From: Roseiarcus sp963732155
Lineage (GTDB): Bacteria > Pseudomonadota > Alphaproteobacteria > Rhizobiales > Beijerinckiaceae
DNA length: 64,000 nucleotides
Assembly (NCBI GenBank): GCA_963732155.1
Contig: CAVSYB010000014.1
Coordinates: forward strand, 1 to 64,000
Reading direction: 5' to 3'
Below the pieces are notes generated by a model. It ran no database searches, was not told where the DNA came from, and saw nothing but the letters and a program-made list of their open reading frames with translations. The position numbers and the translations under genes were made by a program. Shown here piece by piece: positions 7,415 to 15,466 of this stretch (positions are counted from its first letter, which is position 1; each line of letters opens with the position of its first letter).

Positions 7415-7786
7415 GGCCTCGCTCCCGCTCGTGTTGAACCCTGCCGAGGCCGGCAAGCCGCATGCCTCCCGATTCGGGACGTCGGCCGCCGGCGACGGAG
7501 AGCGGGAACAGCCGATTTTGATCGGCGCGGCGACGCCCGCCGGCGGGCGCCGCGATTCGGCCGGCGGCGCCGGCTTTTGATGGGATCGCGCCCGCAAAAC
7601 AATGGGTTAGGGAGGAGGCTCGATCCGCCGCGCGGCGATCGGCCCCTCGCTTCGAGGCCCGCCGGTCCGCGCCGAGCGGAAAAGCTGCGGGCGTCCGCAG
7701 CGCCCGCGCCGCCATCGGCACGAAGCTTGCCGCGCGCTGGCCCAAGGCGGTCCTCGTCGGGCGGCGCCGTCGTCGTGCGTGCCAAA
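7415..7786. other. Divergent intergenic region between two polysaccharide genes
   Basis: This stretch of 372 bases separates the starts of two diverging glycosyltransferase genes and must contain both promoters. Open frames cross it on both strands, but they encode Arg/Pro-rich sequence without domains. I see no clear -35/-10 pair or palindrome. Confidence 0.45.
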
Positions 7787-9286
7787 ATGGAGCGATCAGA
7801 GTTGCAGATTGGCGGCGCATCGACCGGGGCGCTTCGGGCCGAGAGACGCCGGTCTCCCGCCGATTCGGCGCGGCGAATCCACCATCGCCGATGGGCGAGC
7901 GCCTCCAAGGGCGTCGCCGAGATCGCCTTCGGCTGGCTCGCCGCGCTCGGCGATTTTTGCGCCGTGGCGCTCGCCGCCGGGGCCTCCAACGTCATCTACA
8001 AGCTGGCGACCTTCGGACTGTTGCCGGGCGTCGAGCCGGTGACCGGGGTCGGCGCCGTCGTCGGCGCGCTGGTGGTCGTCTCGAACATTCAGCGCAATGA
8101 ATATTCGGTCAAACGGTTCGAGACCTTTTCCGGTCATTTCGGGCGCTGCGTTTCGGTATGGAACCTGGCTTTTTTCTGCGTGTTCGCGCTGGGTTTCGCA
8201 ACCAAGACGACGGACGTCTTTTCGCGCGGCGCGACCGGCGTGCTGTATGTCGTCGGCCTTGTCGCGCTCGGCGGCATGCGCGCCGTCATGGTGCGCGTCG
8301 CCGAGGCGACCAAGCGGGCGGGATGGCTGCCGCTGCGCCGTCTGGTCGTCGTCGGCTTCGAGAACCAATTGTCCGCCTTCGTGCGGCGCTACGACCTCGA
8401 GCGGTCCGGCATGGAGATCGCCGCCGCGGCGATGCTGCGCGAAGGCCCCTCCCATCTTGGCGACGATCTCGCGCTGGCCGCCGCGACGGTGCGCATGCTG
8501 CGCCCCGACGACATATTCATCGCGGTTCCCTGGTCGCAGACGCGGACCATCGAGGCCTGCGTCGACACCTTCCTGCAAACGCCCGCCGAAATCCACCTGG
8601 GCTCGGAAGCCATCCTCGACCGTTTCAGCGAGGCCGAGGTCGCAAGGCTCGGCCCGATCTTCGCGCTCAATCTGACGCGCCGCCCGCTCTCGCTGCTGCA
8701 GCGCCTCGAGAAACGCGCCTTCGACATCGCGGCGGCCTCGCTGGCGCTGGTCCTGCTGGCGCCCTTGTTCGCCGTCGTGGCGCTGTTGATCCGGCTCGAC
8801 AGCCGCGGTCCGGCCTTTTTCCTGCAGCGCCGCTACGGCTTCAACCAGGAGCCGTTCCGCATCGTCAAGTTTCGCACGATGACCACGATGGAGGACGATT
8901 CGAAGCTCGTTTCGGCGACGAGATTCGATCCGCGGGTGACCCGCATCGGCGCCTCTCTGCGCAAGACCAGCATCGACGAGCTGCCGCAACTGCTGAACGT
9001 CCTGGCCGGCGACATGTCGCTGGTCGGCCCGCGGCCGCACGCGCTCGCCCACGATCAGAAATACGAGCGGCGCATCGCCCAATACGCCCGCCGCCACAAC
9101 GTCAAGCCGGGGATCACCGGATGGGCGCAGGTGTGCGGGCTGCGCGGCGAAATCTCCAGCGAGGAGAAGATGCGCGAGCGGGTCGAGCACGACCTCTACT
9201 ACATCGACAACTGGTCGCTGTGGCTCGACGTCAAGATTCTGGTGATGACGATCTTTTCGTCGAAGGCCCATTCCGGCGCCTACTGA
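7787..9286 (+). CDS. Polyprenyl-phosphate sugar-1-phosphate transferase (exopolysaccharide initiating enzyme)
   Basis: This 499-residue membrane protein has the layout of WcaJ/GumD/ExoY-type initiating transferases. Hydrophobic N-terminal segments (about residues 40-180) are followed by a Rossmann-like region (LRRLVVVGF) and a C-terminal catalytic domain from residue about 305. That domain has the membrane anchor KRAFDIAAASLALVLLAP, the FRIVKFRTM block, the KTSIDELPQLLNVL block and LVGPRPH, then KPGITGWAQVCGLRG. It should load the first sugar phosphate onto undecaprenyl phosphate. The ATG at 7787 gives the common length. Its last 56 bases overlap the end of mutY on the other strand. Confidence 0.92.
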   Translation: MERSELQIGGASTGALRAERRRSPADSARRIHHRRWASASKGVAEIAFGWLAALGDFCAVALAAGASNVIYKLATFGLLPGVEPVTGVGAVVGALVVVSNIQRNEYSVKRFETFSGHFGRCVSVWNLAFFCVFALGFATKTTDVFSRGATGVLYVVGLVALGGMRAVMVRVAEATKRAGWLPLRRLVVVGFENQLSAFVRRYDLERSGMEIAAAAMLREGPSHLGDDLALAAATVRMLRPDDIFIAVPWSQTRTIEACVDTFLQTPAEIHLGSEAILDRFSEAEVARLGPIFALNLTRRPLSLLQRLEKRAFDIAAASLALVLLAPLFAVVALLIRLDSRGPAFFLQRRYGFNQEPFRIVKFRTMTTMEDDSKLVSATRFDPRVTRIGASLRKTSIDELPQLLNVLAGDMSLVGPRPHALAHDQKYERRIAQYARRHNVKPGITGWAQVCGLRGEISSEEKMRERVEHDLYYIDNWSLWLDVKILVMTIFSSKAHSGAY

Positions 9287-10397
9287 CCCGCCGGACTTCG
9301 GGGGCGCCCTGGTTCCCCGCGAACGCCAGCCCGTGGGCGAGGGCCTTGCGCATCACGCCCGACAGGGCGGCGCGCTCGATCTCCGGCGGCGCGACCCAGA
9401 AGCAGCCCTCGCGCGCCGGCGGATTTCCCTCGAGACGCGCGACATAGACGTTCAGGCGCAGCGAAAAATGCGTGAACGCCTGCTCCACAAGTCCCGGCGC
9501 CAGGCGCCAGGACGCCGGAAAGGGCGCTTCGCTCGCCGCCGCCTCGGGCGCAAAATCGGCCGACCACGGCGTGCCGGGCAATTCCAGCGTGCCGCCGAGC
9601 AGCCCTTCGAGCGGGCGGGCGCGCAGCAGGATGCTGCCGTCCGCCGCCTGCGCGAAGAACGCCGCGCCGCGCCGCTCGGGTCGCGCCTTGCGCGGCTTCT
9701 TGCGCGGCCAGGCTTGCGGCTCGCCGGTCGCCGCGCCGGCGCAGTCCGCCTCGAGCGGGCAGGCCCGACAGTCCGGGCTGCGCGGCGCGCAGATCGTCGC
9801 GCCGATATCCATCAGCGCCTGCGCGAAATCGCCCGGCCGGTCGGCGGGGGTCAACGCCGCAGCGGCGGCGGCGATGGTTGCTCTCGCTTTGGCGATCGGC
9901 GCATCGATCGCGTGCAGGCGCGTCATGATGCGCGCGATGTTGCCGTCGACCGGCGAGGCGTGCCGATTGAACGCGATGGCGGCGATCGCCGCCGCCGTAT
10001 AGGCGCCGACGCCGGGCAGCGCGCGCAGCACGGCCTCGTCCTGCGGAAAGGCGCCGCCGCGCTGGGCGATCTGACGCGCGCAGGCGTGCAGGTTGCGGGC
10101 GCGCGAATAATAGCCGAGCCCGGCGAAGGCCCGCATCACCTCTTCGAGCGGCGCGGCGGCGAGGTCTTCGACGCGCGGCCACAGCGCGACGAAGCGCTCG
10201 AAATAGGGGACCGCCGTCCGCGCCACGGTCTGCTGCAGCAGAACTTCGGACAGCCAGACGCGATAGGGGTCGGCGCGCTCGCCGGGCGCCGCCCGCCAGG
10301 GAAAACTCCGCCGGTGGCGATCCCACCAGGCGAGGACGCGGCGCGCCGCCTCGACGGGCTTCGCATCGGACCGGCGAAGGTCTAGACTGGATTTCAT
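9231..10397 (-). CDS. mutY: A/G-specific adenine DNA glycosylase
   Basis: MutY removes adenine mispaired with 8-oxoguanine. The 388-residue product contains the family N-terminal FPWR, the catalytic Glu51 in WLSEVLLQQT, the helix-hairpin-helix LPGVGAYTAAAI (about 127-138), and the catalytic Asp151 in SPVDGNIARIMTR. Four cysteines with C-x6-C-x2-C-x5-C spacing (203, 210, 213, 219) bind the [4Fe-4S] cluster. The C-terminal part (about 240-370) is the NUDIX-like domain that recognises 8-oxoG. The ATG at 10397 is used; ATG 10409 is also possible. It diverges from dciA, and its 3' end overlaps the neighbouring transferase gene. Confidence 0.95.
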   Translation of the reverse strand: MKSSLDLRRSDAKPVEAARRVLAWWDRHRRSFPWRAAPGERADPYRVWLSEVLLQQTVARTAVPYFERFVALWPRVEDLAAAPLEEVMRAFAGLGYYSRARNLHACARQIAQRGGAFPQDEAVLRALPGVGAYTAAAIAAIAFNRHASPVDGNIARIMTRLHAIDAPIAKARATIAAAAAALTPADRPGDFAQALMDIGATICAPRSPDCRACPLEADCAGAATGEPQAWPRKKPRKARPERRGAAFFAQAADGSILLRARPLEGLLGGTLELPGTPWSADFAPEAAASEAPFPASWRLAPGLVEQAFTHFSLRLNVYVARLEGNPPAREGCFWVAPPEIERAALSGVMRKALAHGLAFAGNQGAPEVRRVSRRRNGPSTKRSSSPES

Positions 10398-10425
10398 CGC
10401 CTCGACCATAGGGGATAACAGGCCC

Positions 10426-10944
10426 ATGACGAAACCGTCAGGCTGGATGCGCCGCGGCGGCCCGGCGCCGCTCGGCGCGTTCCTGGCGCAGCTCGTCGAG
10501 CCGGTCCTGGCGCGGCAAGGTCTTGGCGAGACGAGCCTGGTCGCCGACTGGAGCGAGATCGCCGGCGCGCGGCTCGCCGCGGCCTGCCGCCCGATCGAAG
10601 TGCAATGGCCGCGCGCGCCGCGGCGCGACGCCGACGCGCCGCCGGCGCTGGCGACGCTGGTGCTGCGCGTCGAGGGCGCCTTCGCGCTGGAGGTCCAGCA
10701 TTCGACCGCCGTCATCATCGAGCGCGTCAACGCCCATCTCGGCTGGCGTTGCATCGGCAAGATCGCCTTTCGGCAGGGGCCGCTCGACCGGCCCGCCAGG
10801 GCCGCGCCGAAGACGGCGCCGCCCAGCGCGCGGGCCGTGGAGCTGGCGCAGAGCTACGCCGCGCCGATCGAAGCCGAGCCGCTCCGCGAGGCGCTGGCGC
10901 GTCTGGGCGCGCGGGTGATCGACAAGGCCGGCGCCGGGCGGTAA
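10426..10944 (+). CDS. DciA-family (DUF721) protein, replicative helicase loader candidate
   Basis: The 172-residue protein has the DUF721 core: VADWSEIAGARLAAACRP followed by LVLRVEGAFALEVQHSTAVIIERVNAHLGW. DciA proteins interact with the replicative helicase DnaB in bacteria that lack DnaC, so a role at replication initiation is likely. An alanine/proline-rich C-terminal extension (from about residue 125) is common in alphaproteobacterial members. It is divergent from mutY, a common arrangement in this group, and followed seven bases later by dapF. Confidence 0.82.
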   Translation: MTKPSGWMRRGGPAPLGAFLAQLVEPVLARQGLGETSLVADWSEIAGARLAAACRPIEVQWPRAPRRDADAPPALATLVLRVEGAFALEVQHSTAVIIERVNAHLGWRCIGKIAFRQGPLDRPARAAPKTAPPSARAVELAQSYAAPIEAEPLREALARLGARVIDKAGAGR

Positions 10945-10950
10945 GGGCTG

Positions 10951-11823
10951 ATGACCGAGGGAGAATCCGAGATTTCCGCGCCCGTCGCCGCCCTGACCCG
11001 CCGCCCCGCCGCCAAAATGAACGGCGCCGGCAACGAGATCGTGGTGCTCGACCTGCGCGGCGCCGGCGTCGCACTCACCGCCGATCAGGTGCGCGCCGTC
11101 CATCGCATGAAGGGCCTCGCCTTCGATCAGTTGATGGCGCTGTCCGAGCCGCGCCGCGCCGACACGGACGCGTATCTGCGCATCTACAACAACGACGGCG
11201 GCGAAGCGGGCGCCTGCGGCAACGGCACGCGCTGCGTCGCCTGGTGGCTGACGCGCGGCGGCGAGCGGCGCGTTCTGCGGCTGGAGACCGAGGCCGGCGT
11301 CCTCGAATGCCGCCGCGAAGGCGAGTTTTCGTTCCGCGTCGACATGGGCGAGCCGCGCCTTGCCTGGCGCGAAATCCCGCTCAGCCGCGCCGTTCCCGAC
11401 ACGATGAAGGTGACGCTGCGGACCGCGGGCGCGGATCTCGGCGACGCCGCGGTGGTCAATATGGGCAATCCGCATGCGATCTTCTGGGTCGACGACCCCG
11501 ACGCCCGGGACCTGGCGGCGATCGGCCCGCGGCTCGAGCACGATCCGATGTTCCCGGACCGCGCCAATATCTCGCTGGCGCGCGTGGAAGCGCGCGACTA
11601 CATCCGCATGCGCGTCTGGGAGCGCGGGGTCGGCTTGACGCGGGCCTGCGGCTCGGCTGCCTGCGCGGCGCTGGTCGCCGCCGCGCGCAAGGGCCTGACC
11701 GACCGCAAGGCGCGGGTGTCGCTGCCCGGCGGCGATCTGACGATCGAGTGGCGCGAGAGCGACAATCACGTGCTGATGACCGGCCCGGTCGAGCTCGAAA
11801 GCGAGACCTTCGTCGATCTCTAG
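10951..11823 (+). CDS. dapF: Diaminopimelate epimerase
   Basis: DapF converts LL- to meso-diaminopimelate for lysine and peptidoglycan. The 290-residue protein has both active-site cysteines in their motifs: Cys89 in GACGNGTRC and Cys233 in TRACGSAACAAL. KMNGAGNEIVVLDL near the N-terminus and VVNMGNPHAIFWV near the middle are also characteristic. The second motif is ACGSA rather than the commoner ACGSG. The start at 10951 gives a short N-terminal extension (about 20 residues) before the family core; ATG 11017 is an alternative. It is probably co-transcribed with dciA. Confidence 0.96.
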   Translation: MTEGESEISAPVAALTRRPAAKMNGAGNEIVVLDLRGAGVALTADQVRAVHRMKGLAFDQLMALSEPRRADTDAYLRIYNNDGGEAGACGNGTRCVAWWLTRGGERRVLRLETEAGVLECRREGEFSFRVDMGEPRLAWREIPLSRAVPDTMKVTLRTAGADLGDAAVVNMGNPHAIFWVDDPDARDLAAIGPRLEHDPMFPDRANISLARVEARDYIRMRVWERGVGLTRACGSAACAALVAAARKGLTDRKARVSLPGGDLTIEWRESDNHVLMTGPVELESETFVDL

Positions 11824-11907
11824 CGATTGTTGCATCGGCCGGGGCCGTGTGGCACAACGCGGCCGGCTCCCCTATCCCCGATTGATTCATCACCCGGATG
11901 GGCGAAC

Positions 11908-11983
<76 letters not shown>

Positions 11984-12280
11984 TTAACTCGTTGAAATCT
12001 CAGGAAGAGTGATTCTCCGCCTCGGCGGAGGCTCGGCGAACATAGCGGAATCTCGGCGCGCCGAGACGTGCAAAATCCGTGGAATGTCGTTGCGACATGC
12101 CTCCCGTTGCCGGTCGATTGGAGGGCGGCGCTGCGGGTCGCGGTCGGACAGGCGCCCATTTTGGCGGCGAAGAACTGCCTGGCGGAAGGATCGAGTCAAG
12201 AAGGACGGGCTCCTTGACCGGTTTTCCGTTCCGCAAGGCACAGCATTGCTTGAAATACGGCTTTGTAGTAACATTTATGT
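11984..12280. other. Non-coding stretch with two perfect palindromes
   Basis: Just behind the tRNA-Thr gene are a hairpin at 12015-12030 (7-bp arms CTCCGCC/GGCGGAG) and a 16-bp perfect palindrome at 12051-12066 (TCTCGGCGCGCCGAGA). The remaining sequence up to the brnT start has no supportable gene. A TTGAAA at 12250 and AT-rich sequence up to 12280 suggest the brnT promoter lies here, but no clean -10 is visible. Confidence 0.45.
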
Positions 12281-12601
12281 ATGGGCACTCGATTCGAGTG
12301 GGACCCCGCCAAGGCGGCCAGCAATCTGCGCAAGCACCGGGTGAGTTTCGGCGCCGCGATGCGGGTGTTCGCCGACCCGTGCGCCCTCACGGAGCAGGAT
12401 CGCATCGAGGGCGGCGAGCGGCGCTGGCAGACCCTCGGCATGGTGGAGGGGCATGTCTTGCTGTTGGTGGCCCACACCATCGATGAAGATAAAGACGAGG
12501 ACGGCGAGCCCATTGAGATCATTCGCATCATTTCGGCCAGACGGGCCGACCGGAAGGAAAGGAGACGCTATGAACAAGAAAATCGTCAGACGCGACGTTG
12601 A
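12281..12601 (+). CDS. brnT: BrnT family toxin (type II toxin-antitoxin)
   Basis: BrnT toxins are RelE-like ribonucleases. The 106-residue protein shows the family order FEWDPAKAASNLRKHRVSF at residues 5-23, DPCALTEQD, ERRWQTLGMV, then LLLVAHTIDED and IIRIISARRADRKERRRYE, which carries the catalytic Arg residues. Length is slightly above the usual 90-95 because of an acidic insertion (DEDGEPIE). The stop lies 32 bases inside the antitoxin gene, so translation is coupled. Confidence 0.92.
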   Translation: MGTRFEWDPAKAASNLRKHRVSFGAAMRVFADPCALTEQDRIEGGERRWQTLGMVEGHVLLLVAHTIDEDKDEDGEPIEIIRIISARRADRKERRRYEQENRQTRR

Positions 12602-13103
12602 TCTGGCCAACCTGCCTCCCCTGACCGAGAAGCAGAAAGCCGAGCTGGCGGCGCTGGCCACCCGGCCTGATGGTGAGATCGACTACAGGGACATTCCTCC
12701 GCTGACAGAGGGGTTCTGGAACAGCGCGGTGCGCGGCCGATTTTACAAGCCCACCAAGACTTCGACCACCGTGCGCATCGATTCCGATGTGCTGGCATGG
12801 CTGCGGGCGCAGGGGAAGGGCTACCAGTCTCGTATCAACGCCATCCTGCGGCGCGAAATGCTGTCCTTGATCTCCAAAAGAAGCAGTGGAGCCGGCACGG
12901 GAGCGGTGGCCGGCAGTGGAGTGAGCACGCGCCATGGGACCGAGATCAGCCATAGGCATGGCAACACGCATGTGGGGACTTTGCGCAAGCGCTATGGCGC
13001 CGGCTTTGCTTCGGGCTTCAAGGATGCGGACACGCTGGCGCACGTCCTCGCCACGCTGGGTCAACCGTCGCTCGCCAAGCTGATCGAGGACAGTGCTGCG
13101 TAG
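12570..13103 (+). CDS. brnA: BrnA family antitoxin with an unusual C-terminal extension
   Basis: The ATG at 12570 follows GGAAAGGAG at normal spacing. Residues 1-105 are a BrnA antitoxin: a toxin-binding N-terminal half with DYRDIPPLTEGFWNSAVRG, then the ribbon-helix-helix region KTSTTVRIDSDVLAWLRAQGKGYQSR and INAILRREM. Ordinary BrnA proteins end soon after. This one runs on to 177 residues with a Ser/Gly linker (SSGAGTGAVAGSGVSTRHG) and a last segment beginning HVGTLRKRYGAGFASG and containing LAHVLATLGQPSLAKLIED. That segment looks like a small separate module resembling short stand-alone hypothetical proteins, but I cannot name it with certainty. The protein should repress its operon and neutralise BrnT. 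Confidence 0.85.
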   Translation: MNKKIVRRDVDLANLPPLTEKQKAELAALATRPDGEIDYRDIPPLTEGFWNSAVRGRFYKPTKTSTTVRIDSDVLAWLRAQGKGYQSRINAILRREMLSLISKRSSGAGTGAVAGSGVSTRHGTEISHRHGNTHVGTLRKRYGAGFASGFKDADTLAHVLATLGQPSLAKLIEDSAA

Positions 13104-13156
13104 CAAGGCGCGAGGAACGATTGCTCCGAACGGGCAGAGTCGGCGTGGAGCAAAAC

Positions 13157-13312
13157 ATGAAGCAGCTCGACGTGACCACCTATCCACAAATCCTTGCGCC
13201 GCGCGAATACCTTCATCGCGCGGAGGAGTTTTATCAGGCGTTCCGCGATCTTCCTGCCGCTCCGCCGCCATCATGGCCGCGCTATTTCATGTCGCGCCAT
13301 TCGATAGAGCTG
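13157..13312 (+). pseudogene. N-terminal fragment of a HEPN-like hypothetical protein
   Basis: From the ATG at 13157 the translation is QILAPREYLHRAEEFYQAFR, then PPSWPRYFMSRHSIEL. This resembles the beginning of rhizobial HEPN-domain-like proteins, which go on with a long helical domain after SIEL. Here the similarity stops abruptly at 13312 and the frame runs on through unrelated sequence and the tRNA 3' copy. It is read as a gene cut by the recombination event that made the right end of this element. Confidence 0.45.
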
Positions 13313-13363
13313 GGCCCCCCGCGCCATCAGGAATATCATTCGCATCATTGCCAAACGTTGGCG

Positions 13364-13403
13364 AGGGAGAGGTCGAGAGTTCAATCCCTCCTGGCGGCGC
13401 CAT
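13364..13403 (+). repeat. attR-like degenerate copy of the tRNA-Thr 3' end
   Basis: This 40-base stretch matches 11944-11983 at 35 positions. The mismatches fall in the T-stem 3' strand and acceptor stem, so it could not form a working tRNA and has no 5' half. It marks the right edge of a 1.42-kb segment holding brnT/brnA. Confidence 0.6.
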
Positions 13404-13623
13404 CACGCTTTCGAAATCGCTCGGTCGCAGAAAATGACACAGCGCGACACGAACAGGGCGCAAGGACAAGTGTGAAGTCCGCATGAACGCTCGCTCGGCG
13501 TTTTCGTCTGGAGGCCCTTTCGGCTGATCCTCAAGACCAGTCTAACGCCGCCGCGAGATCTTCCACGGGCGACCCTGTCGGGCTTGCCCAAAACAGGATC
13601 CGAGCGCCCATGAAGCGCGCCTC
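13404..13623. other. Non-coding stretch between the tRNA copy and the higBA promoter
   Basis: No frame on either strand shows a recognisable protein. The stretch lies outside the segment bracketed by the tRNA repeats and before the promoter at 13624. Confidence 0.4.
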
Positions 13624-13650
13624 TTGAAATGTAATAGCGGCTATTATAAA
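13624..13650 (+). promoter_or_regulatory. Promoter with operator in the spacer, higB/higA-type operon
   Basis: TTGAAA (13624-13629) and TATAAA (13645-13650) form a sigma-70-like promoter with a 15-base spacer. The bases 13632-13646 read TAATAGC-G-GCTATTA, a perfect inverted repeat lying almost entirely in the spacer and reaching two bases into the -10 hexamer. Binding of the XRE antitoxin there would block RNA polymerase. Confidence 0.6.
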
Positions 13651-13740
13651 TTGCGACGAGGGCAATTGTGCCCGCCCCGAGCGGAGAAGCGATGACCCAG
13701 AATCACGAATTGCTTCGGAGACGGAGCACCGGGGACCAGA

Positions 13741-14109
13741 ATGAAAGCCTACCTGCCAAAATCGTTTCAGCGTGAAGCCAAGAGCGACGGGGTATCCAAC
13801 GAGGACTGCCAGGAAGCGATCCGAAGGGCTGAGAGCGGCCTGATCGATGCGGACCTCGGCGGCCGGCTGATCAAGCAGAGAATTTCAAGAGGCGGCCAAG
13901 GTGCGGCGAGAGGGCTGCGGACGGTTATCTTCTACAAGCGTGGAGAGGTTGCGGTCTTCCTGCATATCTTCGCCAAGAGCGACAAGGCCAACCTGAGAAA
14001 ATCCGAGTTGGCGGAGTATCTGAAATTGGCCCAGTCTCTGGAAGCGCTGACGGAGGCAAAGCTGAAGGAATTAGGCGCTACAAGAGGATGGAAAGAGTTG
14101 GAGATATGA
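13741..14109 (+). CDS. RelE/HigB-type toxin of a type II toxin-antitoxin pair
   Basis: The 122-residue protein has the layout of the HigB2/RelE-like COG4737 toxins: an N-terminal helix (FQREAKSDGVSNEDCQEAIRR), the GLIDADLGGRLIKQRIS stretch, the GLRTVIFYKRGEVAVFLHIFAKSD strands, and C-terminal KANLRKSELAEYLKLAQSL. Such toxins cleave mRNA on the ribosome. The stop overlaps the antitoxin start (ATGA). The toxin-first gene order and the partner with an HTH domain fit the HigBA class. Confidence 0.85.
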   Translation: MKAYLPKSFQREAKSDGVSNEDCQEAIRRAESGLIDADLGGRLIKQRISRGGQGAARGLRTVIFYKRGEVAVFLHIFAKSDKANLRKSELAEYLKLAQSLEALTEAKLKELGATRGWKELEI

Positions 14110-14429
14110 CTCAGCCGAAGTGTTACCGAAGCAAGGCGCTGCGGTCGCTTCATGAGGTTGCGGAGGACCTCCATGACGTCGGCGTGATCGACAAGGCCAC
14201 AATGCGGCATTTCGATCTAAGCTGCCTGACGCCCGTGGAGATTCTCAAGCCCGAAGCGATAAAACACATCCGCGAGCAGTCGCATATGAGCCAAGCGACC
14301 TTTGCTCTGGCGCTGAACGTAAGCAAAGTTCTCGTCAGCAAATGGGAGCGTGGAGAAGTGCGTCCGAGCGGCCCGTCTCTCAAGCTTCTCGCCCTCGCCA
14401 ACAAGAAAGGGATCGAGGCTATCTTGTGA
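14106..14429 (+). CDS. HigA-type XRE antitoxin
   Basis: The 107-residue product has an XRE helix-turn-helix in its C-terminal half (residues about 50-100): PEAIKHIREQSHMSQATFA, LNVSKVLVSKWERGEV and PSGPSLKLLALANKKG. The N-terminal part (SKALRSLHEVAEDLHDVGVI) probably contacts the toxin. The ATG at 14106 overlaps the toxin stop; a longer start at 14088 would lie inside the toxin. It should bind the inverted repeat at 13632-13646. Confidence 0.88.
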   Translation: MTQPKCYRSKALRSLHEVAEDLHDVGVIDKATMRHFDLSCLTPVEILKPEAIKHIREQSHMSQATFALALNVSKVLVSKWERGEVRPSGPSLKLLALANKKGIEAIL

Positions 14430-14521
14430 ACGCGGGTCGGCGCCGGCTTCTTTAGCGTCCAGCGCCGCCGCACGGCTTCGCGAGGTCCTCGGCGCGGAGC
14501 ATCTCCCGCGCTTTCGCCCCG

Positions 14522-15361
14522 TCACTCCACCGGCACGGCGACCAGCGGCCAGCGGGCGTCGTCGAGCACCCGCGCGGTGGTGCTGCCGCGCACCGCGCCG
14601 ATGAGGCCGTGCCGCCCCGCGGTCGGCATCGCGATGAGATCGGCGCGCAATTCCGCCGCGACCGCCAGGATCGTCTCGACGAGCGGCCCCTCGCGCAGCA
14701 TGATCGGCAGGTCGAGGGGCGCGCCTTGCGCGTCGTTGAGGTCGGGCGTGCGTTCGCCGACGTGCAGCAACTGGATGCGCGCCGCCGGCGAGATCAGCCT
14801 GACCCTCGCCTCGATCCGGCGCACCGCGGCGATCGACCCCGGACGATCGTCGATCGGCGCCAGCACCGTCTTCAACGAAACCGCGCCATTGCGCGCGTCG
14901 ATGAAGCCTTTCGCGCCGGCGCGCAGAAAGAGGCTGGCGACCCGCGCCCGGCGCAGCACCCCCTGCTGGACCGAGGTGTCGAACCACCGGGCGATGCGCT
15001 TGCCGGGATGGGTGGCGAGCACGACGAGGTCGCAAGGGTGGCTGTCGAGGAATTCCAGGATTCCGGTTCGGGCGTTCCTCGCCGGCACGCTGACGCTCGA
15101 CAGCCGCAAGCCGAGTTCGCTCTCGAGCGAGTCCGCTGGCGCGTCGGCGCCGAGCATCTCCCAGTTGACCAGGATGTCGCGCACATGCCGGAAGCCCGAC
15201 CGGCTCGGCGCGGCCTCGCCTTCGCCGCGCACGTTCAGCAGGCAAAGCTGGGCTCTGGCGATCAGCGCGATGCGCAGCGCGTGCGCCAGAGCCGAAGCGC
15301 CGGCGGCGGTGAAATCGGTCGGATGCACGACCGCGGCGAGCGGCGTCTGTGCAAAAGGCAT
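14522..15361 (-). CDS. Universal stress protein, two-domain
   Basis: The 279-residue protein contains two tandem UspA-like domains. The first starts LAAVVHPTDFTAAGASAL and ends with LVVLATHPGK. The second starts LKTVLAPIDDRPGS and ends with LIAMPTAGRHGLIGAVRGSTTARVLDDARWPLVAVP, where G-x2-G-x(9)-G(S/T) is the ATP-binding pattern. In the first domain the nucleotide loop is altered, so one site may be inactive. The role is general stress tolerance; no specific partner is visible. It is monocistronic and convergent with the higBA pair. Confidence 0.88.
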   Translation of the reverse strand: MPFAQTPLAAVVHPTDFTAAGASALAHALRIALIARAQLCLLNVRGEGEAAPSRSGFRHVRDILVNWEMLGADAPADSLESELGLRLSSVSVPARNARTGILEFLDSHPCDLVVLATHPGKRIARWFDTSVQQGVLRRARVASLFLRAGAKGFIDARNGAVSLKTVLAPIDDRPGSIAAVRRIEARVRLISPAARIQLLHVGERTPDLNDAQGAPLDLPIMLREGPLVETILAVAAELRADLIAMPTAGRHGLIGAVRGSTTARVLDDARWPLVAVPVE

Positions 15362-15466
15362 GGTTGCGGATCGTTTTCGATTCGTCCGGATGGCCGGCGG
15401 CGCAATCTGACGCGCCGGGGTTGAGCGAGGCTGACCGCCGCGCGCGGTCGCCCAAGCGATCCCCGG

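Noticed and set aside
6566..7786. N-terminal extension of the sugar-phosphate transferase frame to 6566
   Set aside because: The frame is open but would overlap the oppositely oriented WecG-type gene completely, is Arg/Gln/Gly-rich, and does not resemble the family; the ATG at 7787 gives the normal length.
3529..9560. Near-identical 30-base stretches at about 3529 (recombinase remnant) and 9532 (mutY)
   Set aside because: Both are GCC-rich codon runs lying in unrelated proteins on different strands and frames; they are best explained by biased composition rather than a shared element.
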